Source: Defluviicoccus sp. (lineage in GTDB: Bacteria > Pseudomonadota > Alphaproteobacteria > MPNO01). Taken from it: 64,000 nt of DNA. Each line of letters begins with the position of its first letter. Within the stretch, counting starts at the first letter, position 1. The stretch covers positions 1 through 64,000 of the forward strand of contig JAJEHI010000131.1 of assembly GCA_022823775.1 (NCBI GenBank), read 5' to 3'. This document shows positions 59,290 to 64,000 of this stretch, piece after piece. The notes under the pieces were generated by a model. It searched no databases and had not been told where the DNA came from. It was given only the letters and a program-made list of their open reading frames with translations. The position numbers and the translations under genes are program-made.

Positions 59290-60942
59290 CTAGGCGTCGC
59301 CGAGCGCTCGGGCGCGTTCCCGCAGCACGAACTTCTGGACCTTTCCGGTGGACGTCTTGGGCAGGTCGCAGAACACCACCGTCTTCGGAGCCTTGAAATG
59401 GGCGAGGTTGTCGCGGCAGAACGCGATGATATCCGCCTCGGTCGCTTTCTCGCCCTCCTTCAGGGTGACGAAGGCGCAGGGCGTCTCGCCCCACTTGTCG
59501 TCGGGGCGCGCGGTGACCGCGGCTTCGAGAACGGCGGGATGCCGGTAGAGCACACCCTCGACCTCGATGCTGGAAATGTTCTCGCCCCCCGAAATGATGA
59601 TGTCCTTGGAACGGTCCCTGAGCTCGACATAGCCGTCCTCGTGCCAAACGCCGAGATCGCCGGAATGGAACCACCCGCCGGCGAACGCCTCTTCCGTCGC
59701 CCGCGGGTTCTTGAGGTAGCCCTTCATCACGATGTTGCCGCGGTGGAAGACCTCGCCCATCGTCTCGCCGTCCCTGGGCACCGGGTCCAGGGTATCGGCG
59801 TCGGCCACCATGATGTCCTCCTGGACCGTGTAGGCGACCCCTTGGCGCGCCTTGAGTCCGGCCCGCGCCGCCGAAGGCAGGGCGTCCCAGTCCTGGTGCC
59901 AGGCGCATACCACGTCCGGCCCGTAAGTCTCGGTCAGGCCGTAGACGTGAGTGATCCGGAAACCCGCCGATTCCATCGCCTCGATGACCGTCGCGGGCGG
60001 CGGCGCGCCGGCGGTCATCGCCTCCACCCGGCGGGGAAGCGGACGCTTTTCGCTCTCCGGCGCGTTGGCCAGCATGTTGAGGACGACCGGCGCGCCGCAG
60101 AAATGGGTCACGCCGTCGTCGGCGATGGCGCGGTAGATCGGCCCCGCCTCGACCCGGCGCAGGCAGACATGGGTGCCGGCCAGCGCCGTGATCGTCCAGG
60201 GAAAGCACCAGCCGTTGCAGTGGAACATCGGCAGGGTCCAGAGATAGACCGGGTGCGGCGGGATCGCCTGCGCGACCAGGTTTCCGAGCGCGTTGAGATA
60301 TGCGCCGCGGTGGTGATAGACGACGCCCTTCGGGTTGCCCGTCGTGCCGGAGGTGTAGTTGAGCGCGATGGCGTCCCATTCGTCCTCCGGCGGCCGCCAG
60401 TCGTACCCGGGATCGCCGGAGCCAATGAAATTCTCGTATTCGATATCCCCGACGAGATCGCCGCCCTCGGCCGTCGGATCGTTGATATCGATCACAACGG
60501 GTCGCCGGTCCAGACGGCTCAGCGCGTCCGCCACGACCGGCGAGAACTCCCGGTCGGTGAGCAGGACCTTGGCTTCGCCGTGGCCCAGAATGAACGCGAC
60601 GGTCTCGGCGTCGAGCCGGACGTTGACGGTGTTGAGCACCGCGCCGGTCATCGGCACGCCGAAATGGGCCTCGAATATCGCCGGCACGTTGGGCGCGAAG
60701 ACCGCCACGGTATCGCCCTTGCCGATCCCCCGTTCCGTTAGCGCCGAGGCCAGGGCCCGGCAGCGCCGTTCGGTCTCGCGCCATGTGAAGCGACGTTCGC
60801 CGTACGCCACCGAGATGCCGTCGGGATAGACGTTCGCGGTACGCTTGAGGAAGCTGAGCGGCGTCAACGCCGCGAAATTCGCCGCGTTCTTTTCAAGTCC
60901 GTCGTCATACTGAGTCCCGCGTCGCGGGGCGCGATCGGACAT
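59290..60942 (-). CDS. Acyl-CoA synthetase (AMP-forming)
   Basis: ALNYTSGTTGNPKGVVYHHRGAYLNALGNLVAQAI; THVYGLTETYGPDVVCAWH; GWFHSGDLGVWHEDGYVELRDRSKDIIISGGENISSIEVE. Confidence 0.92.
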   Translation of the reverse strand: MSDRAPRRGTQYDDGLEKNAANFAALTPLSFLKRTANVYPDGISVAYGERRFTWRETERRCRALASALTERGIGKGDTVAVFAPNVPAIFEAHFGVPMTGAVLNTVNVRLDAETVAFILGHGEAKVLLTDREFSPVVADALSRLDRRPVVIDINDPTAEGGDLVGDIEYENFIGSGDPGYDWRPPEDEWDAIALNYTSGTTGNPKGVVYHHRGAYLNALGNLVAQAIPPHPVYLWTLPMFHCNGWCFPWTITALAGTHVCLRRVEAGPIYRAIADDGVTHFCGAPVVLNMLANAPESEKRPLPRRVEAMTAGAPPPATVIEAMESAGFRITHVYGLTETYGPDVVCAWHQDWDALPSAARAGLKARQGVAYTVQEDIMVADADTLDPVPRDGETMGEVFHRGNIVMKGYLKNPRATEEAFAGGWFHSGDLGVWHEDGYVELRDRSKDIIISGGENISSIEVEGVLYRHPAVLEAAVTARPDDKWGETPCAFVTLKEGEKATEADIIAFCRDNLAHFKAPKTVVFCDLPKTSTGKVQKFVLRERARALGDA

Positions 60943-61038
60943 TCCCGACCTCCGGAAGAACCATGACGATCGAGAGAATAGACCGGAGTTCGGTGGAAGC
61001 AACCGACGCGGCGTGGAACGGATGCAAGCGGAACGGGC

Positions 61039-61260
61039 CTATTCCGGCCTGGCCGGGCTGCCTCCGGGCTTGCCCTGTTCCCTGTCGTCTTCCCTGATAG
61101 CGTCCTTGACGACGGTGCCGACGGCCTCGGCGCCCGCCGCAACGGTCGAGCCCACGGCGACGATCCCGCCGCAGCCGGAGAGCGCGACGGCGAGCCCCAG
61201 GGCCGCGCAGGCGTACGCCCATCGATACGCGGGGCGGGCAAGCTTCACGGGCCGCTCCAC
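61039..61260 (-). CDS. Small putative lipoprotein
   Basis: AYACAALGLAVALSGCGGIVAVGSTVAAGAEAVGTVVKDAIRED: hydrophobic stretch ending in LSGC lipobox. Confidence 0.65.
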   Translation of the reverse strand: MERPVKLARPAYRWAYACAALGLAVALSGCGGIVAVGSTVAAGAEAVGTVVKDAIREDDREQGKPGGSPARPE

Positions 61261-61332
61261 ACATCCTCCATCGAGCGCCCGACTATACGCCGAATCGCCC
61301 GTCCGACTTCCACGATCGCGGCAATGCGTAGC

Positions 61333-62217
61333 TCAATCGCCCCGATCGAACGAGAACCGGAACGTTTCGCCCGCGCTCTTCACCCTGCCTCCCGTCGGTG
61401 CCGGGAAATGCGCCGGCAGCACGAGGACTCCGCCATCGGCGTGGCGCTCCAGGAATATCCGGCGGGTGAGATGCGACTGCTCCGGATCGACGCAGAAGCA
61501 GCTGCTGAGCGCGGGCTCGGCGCATTGCAGCGGGTGGTGCATCATGTCGCCGGTCATCACCGCTTCCGCGCCGCCGTCCCCGATGCGAACGCAGACATGG
61601 CCCGGCGTGTGGCCGCGCGAAGGCTCCAGTCGGACCCACGCGTCGATCTCGTGGTCCCCCGATACGAAGTCGACCTGGCCTGCCTCGATCACCGGCAGGA
61701 TGCTGTCCTCGTAGAACGGATCGTCGACGAATCGTTCCGTTTCGTACTCCGCCTGCCAGAAGTCCCACTCCTCGCGGTCGAACAGGTACCGCGCATTGGG
61801 AAAGGTCGGGACCCATCGCCCGTCGAGGAGACGCGTGTTCCAGCCGACGTGATCGACATGGAGATGGGTGCAGAGCACGAAGTCGACCGCCTCCGGCGTC
61901 ACCCCCGCATTGGCGAGGTTCTCGAGATAGGGCCAGGTCTTCCGGTGATAACGCACCTTTCCCGGCCGTTCCCGGTCGTTGCCGCTGCAGGTGTCGACCA
62001 GGATCAGGCTCCGCGGCGTGCGGATCACGAAGCTGTGGAAGGAGATGACCAGCATCCCCGTTGCCGGTTCCAGCAATGCCGGTTCCAGCCATTCCCTGTG
62101 CCGGGCGATAATCTCTTCCGTGACCTCGGGCAACAGCATCGCCGGGGGCGTCAGCGGCTGCTGAAACTCGACCACCCGGTCGATGCGGACCCTCCCGACC
62201 GACCAGCCCCCGGTCAT
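61333..62217 (-). CDS. MBL-fold metallohydrolase
   Basis: VLCTHLHVDHVGWNTRLLDGRWVPTFPNARYLFDREEWDFW (HxHxDH); SRGHTPGHVCVRI; MTGDMMHHPLQ. Confidence 0.92.
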   Translation of the reverse strand: MTGGWSVGRVRIDRVVEFQQPLTPPAMLLPEVTEEIIARHREWLEPALLEPATGMLVISFHSFVIRTPRSLILVDTCSGNDRERPGKVRYHRKTWPYLENLANAGVTPEAVDFVLCTHLHVDHVGWNTRLLDGRWVPTFPNARYLFDREEWDFWQAEYETERFVDDPFYEDSILPVIEAGQVDFVSGDHEIDAWVRLEPSRGHTPGHVCVRIGDGGAEAVMTGDMMHHPLQCAEPALSSCFCVDPEQSHLTRRIFLERHADGGVLVLPAHFPAPTGGRVKSAGETFRFSFDRGD

Positions 62218-62498
62218 TCGCCGACGATTACCAGCTTGCTGTCGGAGGCCTCCTGCCGCATCGGGATCAGCTTCTGGTACGAGGGCCCTTCGTACCAGGC
62301 CTTGAGGGCGGCCATGGAGTCGAACTCCACGACGACCAGCCTCTCGGGCTCCCAGTCGCCTTCCAGCCTTTCGCCAGGACCCATCGCAACGACCCTGCCG
62401 CCCGCCGCCTGGGTATCCGCGACAGCGAGCTCGACATACTCCTTCATCAATTCGGGATCCTTGACGTTTCGCGTCTCCGCGATCAGGTAGGCGGCCAT
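62214..62498 (-). CDS. DUF1330 family protein
   Basis: MAAYLIAETRNVKDPELMKEYVELAVADTQAAGGRVVAMGPGERLEGDWEPERLVVVEFDSMAALKAWYEGPSYQKLI. Confidence 0.92.
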   Translation of the reverse strand: MAAYLIAETRNVKDPELMKEYVELAVADTQAAGGRVVAMGPGERLEGDWEPERLVVVEFDSMAALKAWYEGPSYQKLIPMRQEASDSKLVIVGE

Positions 62499-62556
62499 CG
62501 AATCCTGCTCCCCTTGCGGTTGCTCCCGGCGCGATCCCTTGCGGGCGGAAAAGCGA

Positions 62557-62985
62557 TCAGGCTTCGACCGGTGCTTTCTTCGCCATAAGGTCTTCCATCG
62601 TCCCCCCTTTGGCCGGACCGTCGTAATAGACGTTGGGGGTTTCGAACATCACCAGCATCAGCGCGCCGTCGGGCGATGTCGCGACATGGCGGTTGCCGGC
62701 GGGCCGCCAGACATACTGGCCGGGGCCGCAGACGCCGTCATGGTCCTCCAGCGAACCTTCCAGGATGTAGCTCTGTTCGAGGCCGGTATGCTCGTGATCC
62801 GGAATCGTAGCGCCCGGTTCCATCTTCACCAGCATGGTCCGGACGCCGCCGTTCTCGTCCTGCAACAGAATCTTCGCCGAGACGCCCTCGAACGGCGATT
62901 GCTGCCATTCCAGGGAGTCGACGTCGACATAGCGGGACGCAAGTTCGTCGATGCCCGTATGGGCGTCTGTGTTCGGTGTCTGCAC
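62557..62985 (-). CDS. Cupin domain protein
   Basis: MLVKMEPGATIPDHEHTGLEQSYILEGSLEDHDGVCGPGQYVWRPAGNRHVATSPDGALMLVMF; GTG start proposed. Confidence 0.85.
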   Translation of the reverse strand: MQTPNTDAHTGIDELASRYVDVDSLEWQQSPFEGVSAKILLQDENGGVRTMLVKMEPGATIPDHEHTGLEQSYILEGSLEDHDGVCGPGQYVWRPAGNRHVATSPDGALMLVMFETPNVYYDGPAKGGTMEDLMAKKAPVEA

Positions 62986-63073
62986 GGTCTTTCCTCCCGA
63001 ATATCCCGTGAGAATCCTCCACCCGGAAGCGAAGGATGTCAACGAGCGCGCCGCTTCGGACCTCTTCGAAAGC

Positions 63074-63370
63074 CTATCCGCGAGCCGCCGCGCGGTCGCG
63101 GTAGAAATTGCCGGCGCCGATGTCGCAGGGCGGCGTTATGAGCCCCGGACGGCCGCGGAGATCGCGGAACAGGATCAGGTCTTCGCCCAGCATCCGCGCT
63201 TCGCGCGGCCTGTCGCCCAGACGATTCGAAAGCTCGACCGGATGCCACTAGCGGCGCATCCATTCCCCTCACGGCGTGCCCGGTCCGACTTCGGTGATTT
63301 CCGGGTCGTGCGTCCGCGGCCCGCGCCCGTAGGCGCTTCCCGTGTCGTCCGCTCTCGTCGATCGGCTCAT
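63074..63370 (-). pseudogene. Decayed N-terminal remnant of a Rieske [2Fe-2S] oxygenase
   Basis: One frame reads MSRSTRADDTGSAYGRGPRTHDPEITEVGPGTP*GEWMRR*WHPVELSNRLGDRPREARMLGEDLILFRDLRGRPGLITPPCDIGAGNFYRDRAAARG*; resembles VGPGTPMGEWMRRYWHP...LGEDLVLFRD N-termini, stops at 63271-63269 (TGA), 63250-63248 (TAG), 63076-63074 (TAG). Confidence 0.78.
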
Positions 63371-63522
63371 GGACGATGCCTTTCCCCGGGTCACGCGGCG
63401 AGCAGTGTCCGGAATTGGAAGTTCCCGTTCAACCTTCCCGAACATGGGGTGTCCTGTTCCGGCCGCGAAGGACTCGCCCTAGAATGCGCCTCCGATCTTT
63501 CGAACCAGCGAGGCCGCGACCG

Positions 63523-64000
63523 ATGACCCTGCAACGACACGCGATCGACGGGCTGGCACCGCGTTTCGTCGGCGGTACGCTCGAGATTCCCGTCTGGCAC
63601 GCTCGCGGCGGCACCTCGACGGGCATCGTCCTCCTGGCGTCACACCTGCCGGCGTCGACGGAGCTCCGGGAAGAGGTCATCCGCAACGTCATGGGAGTGC
63701 CGCTCTCCGGCGAGGAACCGGGTAACCGCCAGATTACGGGCCTCGGCCGCGGTATCACGACCAGCAACAAGGTGTTCCTGCTCGACACTTCGGAGCGGCC
63801 GGGATTCGACCTGGAAAGCACGCTCGCCCAGCTCGCCGCCGGCAAGGCCGCGATCGACTGGAGCGTCAACTGCGGCAACATGTCGGCCTCCCTCCCCCTC
63901 GTAGCCTTCGAGGCCGGCCTGATCGCGCCCCGGGCGGGCCGCAATGAGATACGCATCTACAACACAAATACGGGGATCGCCGCCGACGCCGTGATCGAGA
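63523..64000 (+). CDS. PrpF-family protein (aconitate isomerase/4-oxalomesaconate tautomerase-like), truncated by window end
   Basis: MTLQRHAIDGLAPRFVGGTLEIPVWHARGGTSTGIVLLASHLPASTELREEVIRNVMGVP...IDWSVNCGNMSASLPLVAFEAGLI; GGTS motif; frame open to window end and absent from the ORF track. Confidence 0.82.
   Translation, partial: MTLQRHAIDGLAPRFVGGTLEIPVWHARGGTSTGIVLLASHLPASTELREEVIRNVMGVPLSGEEPGNRQITGLGRGITTSNKVFLLDTSERPGFDLESTLAQLAAGKAAIDWSVNCGNMSASLPLVAFEAGLIAPRAGRNEIRIYNTNTGIAADAVIE

Noticed and set aside
58096-60741. 881-aa plus ORF opposite PaaK/acyl-CoA synthetase genes
   Set aside because: Spans two convincing minus-strand genes plus their junction; no recognisable domain.
63248-63271. 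TGA and TAG in the Rieske remnant as selenocysteine/pyrrolysine recoding
   Set aside because: Protein is also truncated before the metal-binding domain, and TAG replaces a conserved Tyr; simple pseudogenisation is the better explanation.
62951-63526. 191-aa plus ORF and 77-aa minus ORF in the 63 kb intergenic region
   Set aside because: Low-complexity Arg-rich frames; the region is better explained by the decayed Rieske gene and the start of the PrpF-like gene.

Overview
GC-rich chromosomal window, gene content and synteny consistent with an alphaproteobacterium (taxonomy inferred, not tested). Housekeeping blocks: glnB-glnA with a strong terminator, a ParE/GyrB-type subunit, a DEAD-box helicase, gpmA, ilvD, valS/DUF2497/TolC/pcm, tRNA-His and tRNA-Cys. 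These are interleaved with catabolic islands rich in CoA ligases, oxygenases and decarboxylase-like proteins. Main observations: (1) a compact, translationally coupled coenzyme F420 operon (CoA ligase, fused CofG-CofH/FbiC, F420-dependent NADP reductase, CofE, CofD, CofC) preceded by a UbiD-family decarboxylase, with a luciferase-like (LLM) oxidoreductase gene about 4 kb away; (2) a three-gene oxygenase cassette (ferredoxin reductase, ExxH ferritin-like diiron protein, Rieske oxygenase) inside a large CoA-ester catabolic island; (3) a PqqC/TenA-like protein carrying an E-x6-H / H-x3-D-x2-H ligand pattern of heme-oxygenase-like diiron oxidases, beside two paralogous 4,5-dihydroxyphthalate decarboxylase-like genes; (4) a decayed Rieske oxygenase remnant with in-frame stops near the right edge, not represented in the ORF track. 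No CRISPR array, prophage or transposase was recognised. All family calls are from reading motifs by eye; no database search was run.
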